This document shows, piece after piece, positions 42,081 to 51,135 of a DNA stretch of 64,000 nucleotides; position 1 is the first letter of the stretch; each line of letters starts with the position of its first letter. The stretch comes from Corynebacterium incognita (GTDB taxonomy: Bacteria > Actinomycetota > Actinomycetes > Mycobacteriales > Mycobacteriaceae): assembly GCF_014217255.1 (NCBI RefSeq), contig NZ_CP059404.1:2046001-2110000 (forward strand), in the 5' to 3' direction. Position numbers and translations under genes: made by a program. A model generated the notes under the pieces. That model searched no databases, was not told where the DNA came from, and was given only the letters and a program-made list of their open reading frames with translations.

Positions 42081-43481
42081 CTACTCGCCGGGCAGTGGCA
42101 GTGTCGTGGTGGGGGACTTACCGCGCGCGGACGAGACCACCAGGCTGGCAACGAGTAGAACCACAAACATAACCAGCGCGGACAACAACTGGATACGAGC
42201 GGTGGCGTCGGTGAGCATGAGAACCACCAGCCCCGCCAGAACCGCAAGCGTGAACCAGGTGAGGTAGGGGTAGGCCCACATTCTGATGGGAAGGTCGCTG
42301 ATTTTTTCCAGCCGCGGTCGCAGCCGCAGCTGCGCTACCGCAATGAACGTCCACACGATAAGCAAGGACGCGCCCGCGGAATTTAGCATGAACGCCAGCA
42401 GCCAACCCGTGTCCGCGTAGTTCAGCACCACCATAACCGTGGATAGAAGGACGGATAGTGCAATGGCGATAGTGGGAACTCCCGTGTCGTTGGTGTGCGC
42501 GAAAATGCGGGGTGCCTCGCCGCGGGAAGCCAAAGAATGCATCATGCGCGAGGAGGCGTAAATCTGGGAATTAAATGCTGACAGGAGAGCCAGCACGATG
42601 ACCACTTCCATGAAACCGGCCGCGCCCGGAATGCCGGCGCGTTCCAGCACCATCGTGAAGGGGGAATCCGCGGCGGAGTCCGCAGCGCCCAGCGAGGAGT
42701 AGGGAAGGAGGAACGTGATAATGAAGACCGAGCCCAGGTAGAACACTGCGATGCGCGTGAACGTCGAGCGCACTGCACGCACCAGGGAGCCCTGAGGGTC
42801 TTCGGATTCGGCGGCGGCAATTGCCACCACTTCAATACCGCCGAAGGCGAAAGCCACCGCCAGGATGCCCGCGGCGATGCCGGGCAGACCGTTGGGGGCG
42901 AAGCCGTCGGCGAGGAAAATCTCAGTGCCGATGAACTGGTGCCCCGGCAGCAGCCCCAGGATGAGCAGCGCACCAACAACAAGGAAGCCAATTAGCACTG
43001 CTACCTTGATGAACGCGAACCAGTACTCAAATTCGCCGAAGGAACGGACACGGAGAAGATTCACCAGGCCAAAGAAAGCCACACACACCGCTGCGGGTAT
43101 CCAGGGCTCCACGCCGAACCATGCGCCCATAAACGCCGCTGCGCCAGTGATTTCCGCGCCGAGCACGGCGACGGTCGCGAGCCAGTAAATCCAGCCCTGC
43201 GTGAACCCTGCCCAGTGGCCGATGCCGTGTTCCGCGTATTCCGAAAAGGAGCCAGAGGCGGGAATGACCGTGCCCATCTCACCGAGCATCTGCATGACCA
43301 GGATGGCCAGCGTGCCGGCGATAATATACGCGACGAGTACAGCCGGGCCAGCTGCCGAGATACCAACTCCAGTACCCAAAAAGAGCCCGGCTCCAATCGT
43401 GGATCCCAGGCCCATCATGGTCAGGTGGCGGGTTTTGAAGCCACCTTGTTTCTTCGTCGAGGGTGCATTCACCCTCTTCAC
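42081..43481 (-). CDS. Amino-acid permease (APC family), copy 1
   Basis: A twelve-helix amino-acid/H+ symporter of the AroP/GabP branch, 466 aa. The N-terminal signature is 'LKTRHLTMMGLGSTIGAGLF' with Phe in place of Leu ('FKTRHLTM'), followed by 'AGPAVLVAYIIAGTLAILVM' and 'GEMGTVIPASGSFSEYA'. 'FAFGGIEVVAIAAAESEDP' is the conserved helix 6 region. GTG 43481 is one base beyond the dapD stop; a GTG at 43472 is also possible. The position after dapD suggests one operon. The substrate is unknown. It is a close paralogue of the permease at 44578-45972. Confidence 0.9.
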   Translation of the reverse strand: MKRVNAPSTKKQGGFKTRHLTMMGLGSTIGAGLFLGTGVGISAAGPAVLVAYIIAGTLAILVMQMLGEMGTVIPASGSFSEYAEHGIGHWAGFTQGWIYWLATVAVLGAEITGAAAFMGAWFGVEPWIPAAVCVAFFGLVNLLRVRSFGEFEYWFAFIKVAVLIGFLVVGALLILGLLPGHQFIGTEIFLADGFAPNGLPGIAAGILAVAFAFGGIEVVAIAAAESEDPQGSLVRAVRSTFTRIAVFYLGSVFIITFLLPYSSLGAADSAADSPFTMVLERAGIPGAAGFMEVVIVLALLSAFNSQIYASSRMMHSLASRGEAPRIFAHTNDTGVPTIAIALSVLLSTVMVVLNYADTGWLLAFMLNSAGASLLIVWTFIAVAQLRLRPRLEKISDLPIRMWAYPYLTWFTLAVLAGLVVLMLTDATARIQLLSALVMFVVLLVASLVVSSARGKSPTTTLPLPGE

Positions 43482-43482
43482 C

Positions 43483-44454
43483 TTAGTGGGTGTGCAATTG
43501 GCTATTCAAAGTGACTGCCTCAGCCTTCCATTCGGAGGCCTCTACCTGGCCGTTAACCGAGTTGCGGCGGAACAAAATTCCGGAGCCGCCGGACAGTACT
43601 TCGGCTTTCACCGACGCCCCGTTGTCGACGCCCGCGGCCTTGGCCACTGAGCCGTAGCAGGCCACCTTGGTGCCGGCCGTGACGTAGAGACCGGCTTCGA
43701 CCACGCAGTCGTCGCCAAGCGAAATACCGACACCGGAGTTCGCACCGAGGAGGCAGCGCTCGCCGATCGAAATGACCTGCTTGCCACCGCCGGATAGGGT
43801 GCCCATGATGGAGGCACCGCCACCGACGTCGCTGCCATCGCCCACGACGACGCCCGCGGAGATGCGGCCCTCAACCATGGAGTTGCCCAAAGTTCCGGCA
43901 TTGAAGTTGACGAAGCCCTCGTGCATGACCGTGGTGCCTTCAGCGAGGTAGGCGCCCAGGCGCACGCGGTCGGCGTCGCCGATACGCACACCGGTGGGGA
44001 CCACATAATCGACCATGCGGGGGAACTTGTCTACCGAGTAGACCACCACGGGGCCTCGGGAGGCGAGGCGTCCGCGAATCATTTGGAAGTCCGCCACGGC
44101 GCACGGCCCGTAGTTGGTCCACACCACGTTGGCCAGCAGATTGAAGATGCCGTCCATGTTGGCTTCGTGAGGTTTGATGGCGCGGTGGGAGAGCAGGTGG
44201 AGGCGCAGGTAGGCGTCGTAGGCGTCGACGGGTGGTTCAGCCAGGTCGGCGATGGACGTCTTGACAGCGACGCGGGCGACGCCGCGTTCCTCGTCGGGGC
44301 CGACCAACGAGGCGAATTGCTGTGGGGTGTCGTCGAGGCGCTCGGTCCCGATGCGGGTGACTGCTTCGTCGGTATGAACGGAGGGGAACCACACATCGAG
44401 AACGGTGCCGTCGTAGGTGATGGTGGCCAGGCCGCGGGCAGTCGCGTGGGACAT
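43483..44454 (-). CDS. dapD: 2,3,4,5-tetrahydropyridine-2,6-dicarboxylate N-succinyltransferase
   Basis: Commits tetrahydrodipicolinate to the succinylase branch of DAP synthesis. The 323-aa actinobacterial-type DapD has an N-terminal globular domain ('[19 protein letters not shown]'), a Mg-binding centre region, and a left-handed beta-helix from about residue 160 ('[20 protein letters not shown]', '[20 protein letters not shown]', '[20 protein letters not shown]'). ATG 44454 gives '[16 protein letters not shown]', the expected start. It is divergent from dapE with one permease gene between. Confidence 0.95.
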   Translation of the reverse strand: MSHATARGLATITYDGTVLDVWFPSVHTDEAVTRIGTERLDDTPQQFASLVGPDEERGVARVAVKTSIADLAEPPVDAYDAYLRLHLLSHRAIKPHEANMDGIFNLLANVVWTNYGPCAVADFQMIRGRLASRGPVVVYSVDKFPRMVDYVVPTGVRIGDADRVRLGAYLAEGTTVMHEGFVNFNAGTLGNSMVEGRISAGVVVGDGSDVGGGASIMGTLSGGGKQVISIGERCLLGANSGVGISLGDDCVVEAGLYVTAGTKVACYGSVAKAAGVDNGASVKAEVLSGGSGILFRRNSVNGQVEASEWKAEAVTLNSQLHTH

Positions 44455-44577
44455 GGTTGGGTAAACCTCTGCTTTAGTGTTTGAGTTACTCCCCGCGATC
44501 GTAGTCCTCCGGATTGCTACCGGCAATAGCGCGGGCGGGGTCTGTGTGATACATCGCCCGCGCAGGGCAGTGTGTTA

Positions 44578-45972
44578 CTACGTGCTTTCCGACGCCCGCG
44601 TGGGTTTCACGAACAGCGACAGCACAACCAGGGCGAGGCATACGACCACCACCGCGACGACCTGCATGCGAGCGGCTGGGTCGAAGAGCATGAGGATGAT
44701 GAGTCCGATGACGGCCACGAGGGTGAGCCCGCCCAACCAAGGGAAGCCCCACATCTGGAGCGCGGTGAGCTTTCCTTCTGCCTTAAACCGGGGGTGGAGC
44801 TTGAGGTAGCTCAGGATGATGAGGATCCAGATGACCAAGAGGCAACCGCCGACCGCGTTGAACAGGAATGCCAAAAGTCCCGGTGGGTTCCAGTACTGCA
44901 GGCCGACGGAGGCGAAGGCGAAGAACATCGACAAGATGACGGCATAAGTCGGTGAGCCCACCGTGTTGGTCTGGGTAAAGGCTTTGGGGGCGTTGCCGTC
45001 GCGGGCCAGGTCGTAGATGACGCGGGAGGTCGCGTAGATCTGCGCGTTGAACGCGGAGAGCAGCGCCAGCGCGATGATGACCTCCATGAAGCCGACCGCG
45101 GCGGGAATGTTTGCCTGCTCAAGGACCAGGGTGAAGGGGGAATCGGCGGCGACATCGGCGTCGGAAATGTTGCTAAACGGCACCAGTAGCGCGATGACTA
45201 GGACCGATCCGATGTAGAAGACAATGATACGGAAGATGACGGCGCGCACGGCGGTGGCAACGTTGTCGGCCGGGTCCTCGGACTCGGCGGCGGCAATGGT
45301 CACCAGCTCGATGCCGCCGAAGGCGAAAGCCACGGCCAGTAGTCCGGCGGCAAAGCCGGGAATGCCGTTCGGCATGAAATTCTCGGTGAAGTTGGTGGTG
45401 TCCACGACGTCGTGGTTCGGCCATAGGCCCAGCACCATGAGGCCGCCGATGGCGAGGAAGGCGACGATGACGCCGACCTTGATGATGGAGAACCAGAATT
45501 CGAATTCGCCGAAGCCGCGGACGTTGGCGAAGTTCAGGACCGCGAAGAAGGTGACGGCGATCAGTGCAGGGATCCAGGGGGCGATGTCGAACCAGCCGGC
45601 GATAATCGCCGCCGCGCCGGTGATTTCGGCGCCCATCACCATGATGAGCATGAACCAGAAAATCCAGCCGAGGGTGAAGCGCGCCCAGTTGCCGTAAGCC
45701 ATGCCGGCGTAAGTAGAAAAGGACCCGAGTGAGGGATGTGCTGCGGCCATTTCGCCAAGCATGCGCATGATGAGCGCGACGAGGATTCCGGCGACGAGAT
45801 AGGCGAGGAGCACGGAAGTGCCGGAGATTTGAATGCCGACGCCGACGCCGAGGAAGAGCCCTGCGCCGATGGCGGAGCCGAGGCCCATCATCGTGAGATG
45901 TCGGGTCTTGAGTTTGGAGGTGTTGTCGGTGTGTGTCACCGCGTCAGCCCTGCTTTCTGAATCACGAACCAT
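44578..45972 (-). CDS. Amino-acid permease (APC family), copy 2
   Basis: A 464-aa twelve-helix permease close to copy 1 (both have 'KTRHLTMMGLGS-IGAGLFLG', 'GAEITGAAA', 'AFGGIE-V-IAAAESEDP', 'LLSAFN-QIYA'). 'GWFDIAPWIPALIAVTFFAV' and 'NPPGLLAFLFNAVGG' differ from copy 1, so the specificities may differ. It lies between dapD and dapE, where C. glutamicum has other genes, so the pair probably arose by local duplication. It is divergent from dapE. Confidence 0.9.
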   Translation of the reverse strand: MVRDSESRADAVTHTDNTSKLKTRHLTMMGLGSAIGAGLFLGVGVGIQISGTSVLLAYLVAGILVALIMRMLGEMAAAHPSLGSFSTYAGMAYGNWARFTLGWIFWFMLIMVMGAEITGAAAIIAGWFDIAPWIPALIAVTFFAVLNFANVRGFGEFEFWFSIIKVGVIVAFLAIGGLMVLGLWPNHDVVDTTNFTENFMPNGIPGFAAGLLAVAFAFGGIELVTIAAAESEDPADNVATAVRAVIFRIIVFYIGSVLVIALLVPFSNISDADVAADSPFTLVLEQANIPAAVGFMEVIIALALLSAFNAQIYATSRVIYDLARDGNAPKAFTQTNTVGSPTYAVILSMFFAFASVGLQYWNPPGLLAFLFNAVGGCLLVIWILIILSYLKLHPRFKAEGKLTALQMWGFPWLGGLTLVAVIGLIILMLFDPAARMQVVAVVVVCLALVVLSLFVKPTRASEST

Positions 45973-46063
45973 TTGAATTGTGAGTCATATTACTTAATGG
46001 TCGTTCATGGTGTGCGGTTTTTATGAAATAAGTCTAGGAGCCTGCGGGAGTAGCATAAAATTC

Positions 46064-47185
46064 ATGACCACTATTGACCCCCGCGTTGACCCCGTAACGC
46101 TGACGAAGCTTCTCATGGACATTCCGAGCGAATCGCAGAGCGAAGCGGCGATCGCCGATGCTCTCGAACGGGCGCTGCGTGCACTTGCCGCCGCGGTCCC
46201 GGCGGTCAGCGTATTCCGGTTGGGGAATACGGTGTGCGCGCGGACGAATGGGAACGTCGACAAGCGAATCGTCCTTGCGGGGCACATCGATACCGTGCCC
46301 GCGGCGAACAACATTCCCCACCGAATGAGCGGGGACGGAAAAATCATTCATGGCCTCGGCGCCGTAGATATGAAGTCTGGGCTCGCGGTGTACCTCAACG
46401 CTTTCGCCGAACTGGCCCGTGACCCGCGGCGTACCACCGAGCTGACCTTTGTGGGATATGAAGCTGAGGAAATCGGTGATGAATATAACGGTTTGCGCCA
46501 CCTGCTCGAGCGGGCTCCGGAGTGGCTGGAGGGCGACCTCGCGCTGCTGGGAGAGCCGAGCGGCGGCATCGTGGAGGCAGGCTGTCAGGGTACGCTGCGC
46601 CTGCGTGTCGACGGGCACGGCACCCGCGCCCACTCGGCGCGCTCGTGGCTGGGGGAGAACGCGGCGCACAACCTGGCGCCGGTGTTAACGGCGGTGGCGA
46701 GCTACTCCCCACGGTCGGTGACCATCGACGGCTGTGAGTATCGCGAAGGGCTCAACGTGGTGCACCTGGAAGCGGGGGTGGCCACCAACACCATCCCGGA
46801 TGCCGCCTTCGCCCTGGTCAATTTTCGCTTCGCCCCGGATCGCAGTGAAGCTGAGGCTTTAGAACACGCTCTGGAAGCGTTGGGGCTCGCCGGGCAAGAA
46901 TTGGGAGAAATAAAAAACGGCGTGAGCTACGTCGTGGATGACTCCGCGCCCGGGGCCCTGCCGGGGCTCGGTCAGCCAGGTGCCCAGGCGCTCGTGGAAG
47001 CCGTGGGCGGCAAAGTCCGTGCGAAATTCGGATGGACGGATGTGGCCCGGTTTAATACCCTGGGAGTTCCGGCCGTGAACTTTGGGCCCGGAGACCCCGG
47101 CTTCGCCCACCGCCCTGACGAGCAGGTACCGGTGGCAGACATTGTCGAAGTCTCCCGCGCGCTGAAAGAATTCCTCACGTCCTGA
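46064..47185 (+). CDS. dapE: Succinyl-diaminopimelate desuccinylase
   Basis: Di-zinc M20 hydrolase that releases LL-diaminopimelate. The 373-aa protein has the metal ligands in 'LAGHIDTVPAANN' (H and D), 'HGLGAVDMKSGLAVYL' (bridging Asp), 'GYEAEEIGDEYNGL' (catalytic E and ligand E) and a C-terminal His in 'PGFAHRPDEQVPV'. The dimerisation lid starts at 'GCQGTLRLRVDGHGTRAHSA'. ATG 46064 is chosen by homology over an upstream ATG. The neighbourhood (dapD, permeases, LOG gene) is conserved. Confidence 0.95.
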   Translation: MTTIDPRVDPVTLTKLLMDIPSESQSEAAIADALERALRALAAAVPAVSVFRLGNTVCARTNGNVDKRIVLAGHIDTVPAANNIPHRMSGDGKIIHGLGAVDMKSGLAVYLNAFAELARDPRRTTELTFVGYEAEEIGDEYNGLRHLLERAPEWLEGDLALLGEPSGGIVEAGCQGTLRLRVDGHGTRAHSARSWLGENAAHNLAPVLTAVASYSPRSVTIDGCEYREGLNVVHLEAGVATNTIPDAAFALVNFRFAPDRSEAEALEHALEALGLAGQELGEIKNGVSYVVDDSAPGALPGLGQPGAQALVEAVGGKVRAKFGWTDVARFNTLGVPAVNFGPGDPGFAHRPDEQVPVADIVEVSRALKEFLTS

Positions 47186-47212
47186 CCTGACCGCTCAACG
47201 AAAGATTCCGCC

Positions 47213-48052
47213 ATGGCTCCCTTGATTTCCTCCAACGACCCGAGTCGCCGCACCCTTCGGGGCCCCATGCTCCTGCGCACGCAGGGCGAGCAGGCCTCCA
47301 CGTACGATCAGCGGTTGCTGGAATCTGGTGCGGACCACGAATGGCAGCACGCCGATCCGTGGCGTGTGCTGCGCATCCAGGGTGAATTTGTGGCGGGCTT
47401 CGACGCGCTGTCCAAGATGCCGAAGGCCGTGACCGTCTTCGGCTCCGCGCGCACGCTGGAGGAGGACCCGAACTATCAGCTGGGCGTGGAGCTCGGCAAG
47501 GCCCTGGTGGACGCGGACTACGCCGTGGTGACGGGTGGTGGCCCGGGCATCATGGAGGCTGCGAACCGCGGTGCGCACGAGGCCGAAGGCCTGTCCGTGG
47601 GGCTGGGCATCGAGTTGCCCTTTGAACAGGGGCTCAACGAATACGTGGATCTGGGCCTCAACTTCCGCTACTTCTTCGCACGCAAGACCATGTTCCTCAA
47701 GTACTCCCAGGCCTTCGTTTGCCTGCCCGGCGGCATGGGCACGTTGGACGAGTTTTTCGAGGTCTTGTGCATGGTGCAGACCGGCAAGGTGACCAATTAC
47801 CCCATCGTGCTCATGGGGACTCAGTTCTGGTCCGGGCTGGTGGAGTGGATGAAGCAGACCCTCGTCGAAGGCGGTTTCATTAACTCCGAGGACATGGATT
47901 TGTTCCTCATTACGGATTCCGTAGAGGAGGCCGTCAGCCACATCGTGGATCGCCATAAGGTGATGTCGGATAAGCGCCTGGCGCAGCTTAAGGCTGAACG
48001 GGACGCTTTCCTCGCAGAGATGGAAGAAGTCCAGAAGGCGGAGCGAAACTAG
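47213..48052 (+). CDS. LOG-family (TIGR00730) nucleotide phosphoribohydrolase
   Basis: A 279-aa protein of the LOG/lysine-decarboxylase-like family, which hydrolyses the base-ribose bond of nucleoside monophosphates such as AMP or cytokinin ribotides. 'VTGGGPGIMEAANRGAHEAE' and 'CLPGGMGTLDEFFEVLCMVQ' are the two invariant motifs (GGGxGxM and PGGxGT-x2-E). It is longer than plant LOGs, with an N-terminal piece shared by actinobacterial members. It begins 27 bases after dapE, a conserved neighbour. Confidence 0.92.
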   Translation: MAPLISSNDPSRRTLRGPMLLRTQGEQASTYDQRLLESGADHEWQHADPWRVLRIQGEFVAGFDALSKMPKAVTVFGSARTLEEDPNYQLGVELGKALVDADYAVVTGGGPGIMEAANRGAHEAEGLSVGLGIELPFEQGLNEYVDLGLNFRYFFARKTMFLKYSQAFVCLPGGMGTLDEFFEVLCMVQTGKVTNYPIVLMGTQFWSGLVEWMKQTLVEGGFINSEDMDLFLITDSVEEAVSHIVDRHKVMSDKRLAQLKAERDAFLAEMEEVQKAERN

Positions 48053-48059
48053 GCCGCCG

Positions 48060-48908
48060 GTGAACGAATTCCCTTCCTGGCCTGAACCCAAGGTCATGGC
48101 CATCGTTAATCGAACCCCGGACTCCTTCTACGACAAAGGCGCCACGTTCGCCTTGGACAAGGCCCTCGCGCGTGTCGACGCCGCGGTGGCCGACGGCGCG
48201 TCCATCATTGACATCGGCGGCGTCAAGGCGGGGCCTGGCGACGCCGTGGATGCCGAGGCCGAGATTGAACGCGTGGTGCCTACTATCGCGGCCGTCGCCA
48301 CGCGGCACCCTGACGTGATCGTCTCTGTGGACACTTGGCGCGCCGAGGTGGCTGAGGAAGCTATCAAGGCTGGTGCAGGACTCATCAATGACACCTGGGC
48401 GGGCTGGGACCCCGAGCTCGTGGAAGTCGCGGGGCAGCACGGCGTTGGTTATGTTTGCTCGCACACCGGCGGAATAACGCCCCGCACGCGACCTTATCGA
48501 GTGCATTTCGACGACGTGGTGGCTGACGTCATCGCGGAGACGACGGCTTTGGCGGAGAAGGCCGTCACGTGCGGCGTCCCGGAGTCTTTGACGTTCATTG
48601 ATCCGACGCATGATTTTGGCAAGAACACCTTCCACGGCCTCGAGCTGCTGCGCCGCGTGGATGAGCTGGTGGCTACCGGGTGGCCGGTGCTCATGGCGCT
48701 GTCGAACAAGGACTTTATTGGTGAGACTGTAGGAAGGGCCCCGAAGGAACGCGTGGCGGGGACGTTGGCGGCGACCGCGTGGGCGGCGTCGAAAGGCGTG
48801 GCGGCGTTCCGGGTGCATGAGGTCCGCGAGACCGTCGATGTTATTCGCATGACTCGGGCCATTGCGGGCCAGGAGCCGCCGTTGGACACGGTTCGTGGGC
48901 TGGCATAG
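48060..48908 (+). CDS. folP2: FolP2-type dihydropteroate synthase homologue
   Basis: A TIM-barrel protein of the dihydropteroate synthase family, 282 aa. 'KVMAIVNRTPDSFYDKGATF' matches the pterin/phosphate loop, but has NRTPDSFYDKG where true folP has N-x-T-P-D-S-F-(S/N)-D-G. 'IDIGGVKAGPG' lacks the usual ESTRPG. This is the pattern of the second, folate-inactive actinobacterial paralogue. It is next to gpgS, as in mycobacteria, so a role linked to that pathway is possible. GTG 48060 is seven bases after the LOG stop. Confidence 0.88.
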   Translation: MNEFPSWPEPKVMAIVNRTPDSFYDKGATFALDKALARVDAAVADGASIIDIGGVKAGPGDAVDAEAEIERVVPTIAAVATRHPDVIVSVDTWRAEVAEEAIKAGAGLINDTWAGWDPELVEVAGQHGVGYVCSHTGGITPRTRPYRVHFDDVVADVIAETTALAEKAVTCGVPESLTFIDPTHDFGKNTFHGLELLRRVDELVATGWPVLMALSNKDFIGETVGRAPKERVAGTLAATAWAASKGVAAFRVHEVRETVDVIRMTRAIAGQEPPLDTVRGLA

Positions 48909-48916
48909 TAGGTGGC

Positions 48917-49648
48917 ATGAAGATTTCGGTGGTGATCCCCGCCCTGAACGAGGAAGAAACCGTGGCAGGCGTGGTGCGGGCGGTGCTCGCGGACGAGCCG
49001 TGGGAAGTTCTTGTCATTGACGCAGACTCCGCGGATGGCACCGCGCGGGAGGCCGCACGGGCAGGGGCACGGGTTCTCAACTGGCGTGACATCCTCCCCG
49101 ATATCCCTCCCCGGGCGGGGAAGGGTGAATCCCTGTGGCGTGGCGTGGCCGCGGCGCGGGGAGACGTCGTGGTGTTCGTGGACGCAGACCTGGAATCGGC
49201 AGCCCCCGGCATGGTTAGCGCGCTGGTGGCGCCGTTCGGCGATCCGGGCACCATGATGGTTAAGGCGGCCTACCAGCGCAGCCTCAATGGGAATCCGACG
49301 GGCGGCGGGCGCGTGACAGAGTTGACCGCTAAGCCGCTGCTGCGGCGCTTCTTCCCGGAGCTGGGCCACATCAGTCAGCCGCTGGGCGGGGAGTACGCGG
49401 TGCGTCGCGACGCCGCTCTCGACGTCCCCTTCGCTCATGGCTATGGCGTGGAGGCAGGCCTGCTCATTGCTATGGCGCAGAAGTTCGGGGCCAGAGCCAT
49501 CCGCGAGGTTCCGCTGGGGACCCGGGTACATCGCAACCGTCCGTTGGAAGAGCTCGCGCCGATGGCCGACGTCGTGGCGGGAACCATCTTGGATCTGGCG
49601 AATCAGGGAGTCACCGGGGAACGTCCGCCGCTTTGGGGTATCATCTAA
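48917..49648 (+). CDS. gpgS: Glucosyl-3-phosphoglycerate synthase
   Basis: GT81 glycosyltransferase that makes glucosyl-3-phosphoglycerate, the precursor of glucosylglycerate and, in relatives, of polymethylated polysaccharides. 'ISVVIPALNEEETVAGVVRA' is the GT-A N-terminus, 'VVVFVDADLES' the D-x-D metal site, 'VKAAYQRSLNGNPTGGGRVT' and 'QPLGGEYAVRRDAALDVPFA' the acceptor region, and 'GYGVEAGLLI' the catalytic loop. At 243 aa it is shorter at the N-terminus than mycobacterial GpgS. Operon with folP2 and the DivIVA-like gene. Confidence 0.92.
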   Translation: MKISVVIPALNEEETVAGVVRAVLADEPWEVLVIDADSADGTAREAARAGARVLNWRDILPDIPPRAGKGESLWRGVAAARGDVVVFVDADLESAAPGMVSALVAPFGDPGTMMVKAAYQRSLNGNPTGGGRVTELTAKPLLRRFFPELGHISQPLGGEYAVRRDAALDVPFAHGYGVEAGLLIAMAQKFGARAIREVPLGTRVHRNRPLEELAPMADVVAGTILDLANQGVTGERPPLWGII

Positions 49649-49650
49649 AC

Positions 49651-49899
49651 ATGTTTTCTTGGCTGTTGCTTATTGTCGTGCTGGTGGCCCTCGTCGCGGT
49701 GGGCACCTACGCTTGGGGCTCGATTTTCGGCTCCGGAGAGGTGATGGAAGAGCACCCGGACGCCAGCGAGGTTAACCGGGTCAATCGCGAGCACGTGGAG
49801 GCCGGGGAACTGGACAAAGTTGCCTTCGACGTGGTGCCGCGCGGTTACCGCCAAGACCAAGTGGATGCGCTCTTGGCTGAGCTGGCGAAGAAGAAATAG
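49651..49899 (+). CDS. Small membrane-anchored DivIVA-domain protein
   Basis: An 82-aa protein: one N-terminal helix ('MFSWLLLIVVLVALVAVGTY'), a short linker, and a DivIVA-like segment at the end ('VAFDVVPRGYRQDQVDALLA', the F-x-x-x-x-x-G-Y-x-x-x-x-V-D motif). This is the corynebacterial counterpart of the small gene between gpgS and DUF3117 in mycobacteria. It may link envelope synthesis to the cell pole, but that is inference. ATG 49651 is three bases after gpgS. Confidence 0.85.
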   Translation: MFSWLLLIVVLVALVAVGTYAWGSIFGSGEVMEEHPDASEVNRVNREHVEAGELDKVAFDVVPRGYRQDQVDALLAELAKKK

Positions 49900-50004
49900 C
49901 CCGCCGAGCTGTACGCAATCGCGCTATGATGGGAGAAGTATAAAACTTTCGGCGGGTCTGCAGGGCGGGCGCGTGAATGTCATCGAGAGAAAGAGTGTGC
50001 TGGA

Positions 50005-50175
50005 ATGGCGGCTATGAAACCACGGACCACTGGTGGCGAGATGGAAGCAGCAGTGGAGTCCCGAAAAATCGTGATGCGTATTCCTTCGGACGGCGGCGGT
50101 CGTATCGTTGTCGAGTTGAGCAAGGAGGAAGCCACCGAGCTGGCGTCCCTGCTGAACGCCGCGGTCGAGCAGTAA
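50005..50175 (+). CDS. DUF3117 protein
   Basis: A 56-aa protein, MAAMKPRTTGGEMEAAVESR at the start and 'IVMRIPSDGGGRIVVELSKE' in the middle, which is the very conserved actinobacterial DUF3117 family (Rv1211 type). Function unknown. The start ATG at 50005 follows AGAGAAAGAG. A hairpin terminator follows at 50218. It sits in the same order (gpgS, DivIVA-like, DUF3117, glgA, glgC) as in Mycobacterium. Confidence 0.93.
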   Translation: MAAMKPRTTGGEMEAAVESRKIVMRIPSDGGGRIVVELSKEEATELASLLNAAVEQ

Positions 50176-50217
50176 CAGGCGGCAGCTCAAGGCCTTGAAT
50201 TAAATTCCCCTCCTGTC

Positions 50218-50246
50218 AAGGGCTCTTTCGTTGTGAAAGGGCCCTT
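50218..50246 (+). terminator. Intrinsic terminator after the DUF3117 gene
   Basis: AAGGGC-T-CTTTC and GAAAG-G-GCCCTT form a near-perfect stem of about 11 pairs with one mismatch. It ends 19 bases before the next start codon. The T-tract after it is weak. Confidence 0.6.
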
Positions 50247-50265
50247 GTGGTCTATTGTGGAGGGC

Positions 50266-51135
50266 ATGTTGAGCCACATCGTCCACGTTCTTTCGGACCC
50301 CACCGACGGTACCCCACTGCGTTTCGAAGACGGCGAATCCCGCCTCGTCTCCGAATCCGGACATAGCTACGACGTGGCCAAGCAAGGCTACGTCACCTTG
50401 GCTGGGGGAGCCGGGCTTAAGCACGACGGCGATGACCTGGACATGGTGCGTTCGCGAGAGGCATTCCTTTCGCACGGCCATTTCGCGCCCTTTGTGGAAG
50501 CCGTCACTGCGGCAGTGCAGGACGTCGTGGAGGCCGCCGGACTGCCGGAAGATAGGGACCCCGTCATCGTCGAGGTAGGCGCGGGTACGGGCTACTACCT
50601 GGCGCACACGCTGGATTCCATCACCGGCGCGGTGGGAGTGGGACTGGACATCTCGCAGCCCGCGGCGAAGCACTTGGCCAAGTGCCACGACCGCGTCGGC
50701 GCCGTCATTGCGGACGTGTGGGAGCGGTTGCCCTTCCAAGACGACAGCGTCGATGCCATCTCCGTGGTGTTCGCACCGCGTAACCCAGCGGAGTTTCGCC
50801 GCATCCTCGCTCCGGGCGGTGAGGTCGTGGTGCTGACGCCACAGGCCGGCCACCTCAAGGAATTGCGTGAGCCTTTGGGGCTTCTCGACGTCGAGCCAGG
50901 CAAGGTCGAGCGCATGCTGGAGCAGGCGGAAGGATATCTGGAGCCGGTCGGGGAGCCGGAGATCGTGGAGTTCACGATGCGCTTGGACAAGGCTGCTATC
51001 ACCGATCAGATCGGCATGAGCCCGTCCGCGCGCCACATCGACGCCGCCACGCTAGAGGAGCGACTGGCCAACCTGCCGCAGTCCATGGACATTACGGCAG
51101 TGGCCCGCCTGGACCGCCTGCGTCCGGTCCGCTAA
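50266..51135 (+). CDS. RlmA-like 23S rRNA methyltransferase
   Basis: A SAM-dependent methyltransferase of the RlmA family (N1 methylation of a guanine in 23S rRNA helix 35, known from E. coli and tylosin producers). The 289-aa protein has an N-terminal part that aligns with the RlmA zinc domain but lacks its cysteines ('VSESGHSYDVAKQGYVTLAG' keeps the H-S-x-D motif). Motif I is 'VIVEVGAGTGYYL', and 'DVWERLPFQDDSVDAISVVF' is motif IV. The start ATG 50266 lies after GGAGGG. It overlaps the convergent GH32 gene by four bases. Confidence 0.85.
   Translation: MLSHIVHVLSDPTDGTPLRFEDGESRLVSESGHSYDVAKQGYVTLAGGAGLKHDGDDLDMVRSREAFLSHGHFAPFVEAVTAAVQDVVEAAGLPEDRDPVIVEVGAGTGYYLAHTLDSITGAVGVGLDISQPAAKHLAKCHDRVGAVIADVWERLPFQDDSVDAISVVFAPRNPAEFRRILAPGGEVVVLTPQAGHLKELREPLGLLDVEPGKVERMLEQAEGYLEPVGEPEIVEFTMRLDKAAITDQIGMSPSARHIDAATLEERLANLPQSMDITAVARLDRLRPVR

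Noticed and set aside
41726..42247. N-terminal extension of the DUF559 protein to 491 residues
   Set aside because: The extra part only translates the 103-bp tandem repeats and permease 3' end; a TTG with a good ribosome binding site at 41725 explains the gene better.
48060..48908. FolP-like gene as a functional folate enzyme and sulfonamide target
   Set aside because: Key pterin and pABA loop residues differ and the gene context is that of the folP2 paralogue.
49900..49966. Possible structured RNA between the DivIVA-like and DUF3117 genes
   Set aside because: GCCCGCCGA and TCGGCGGGT can pair across ~45 bases, but a TATGAT promoter box lies in between; one helix alone does not support an RNA gene.
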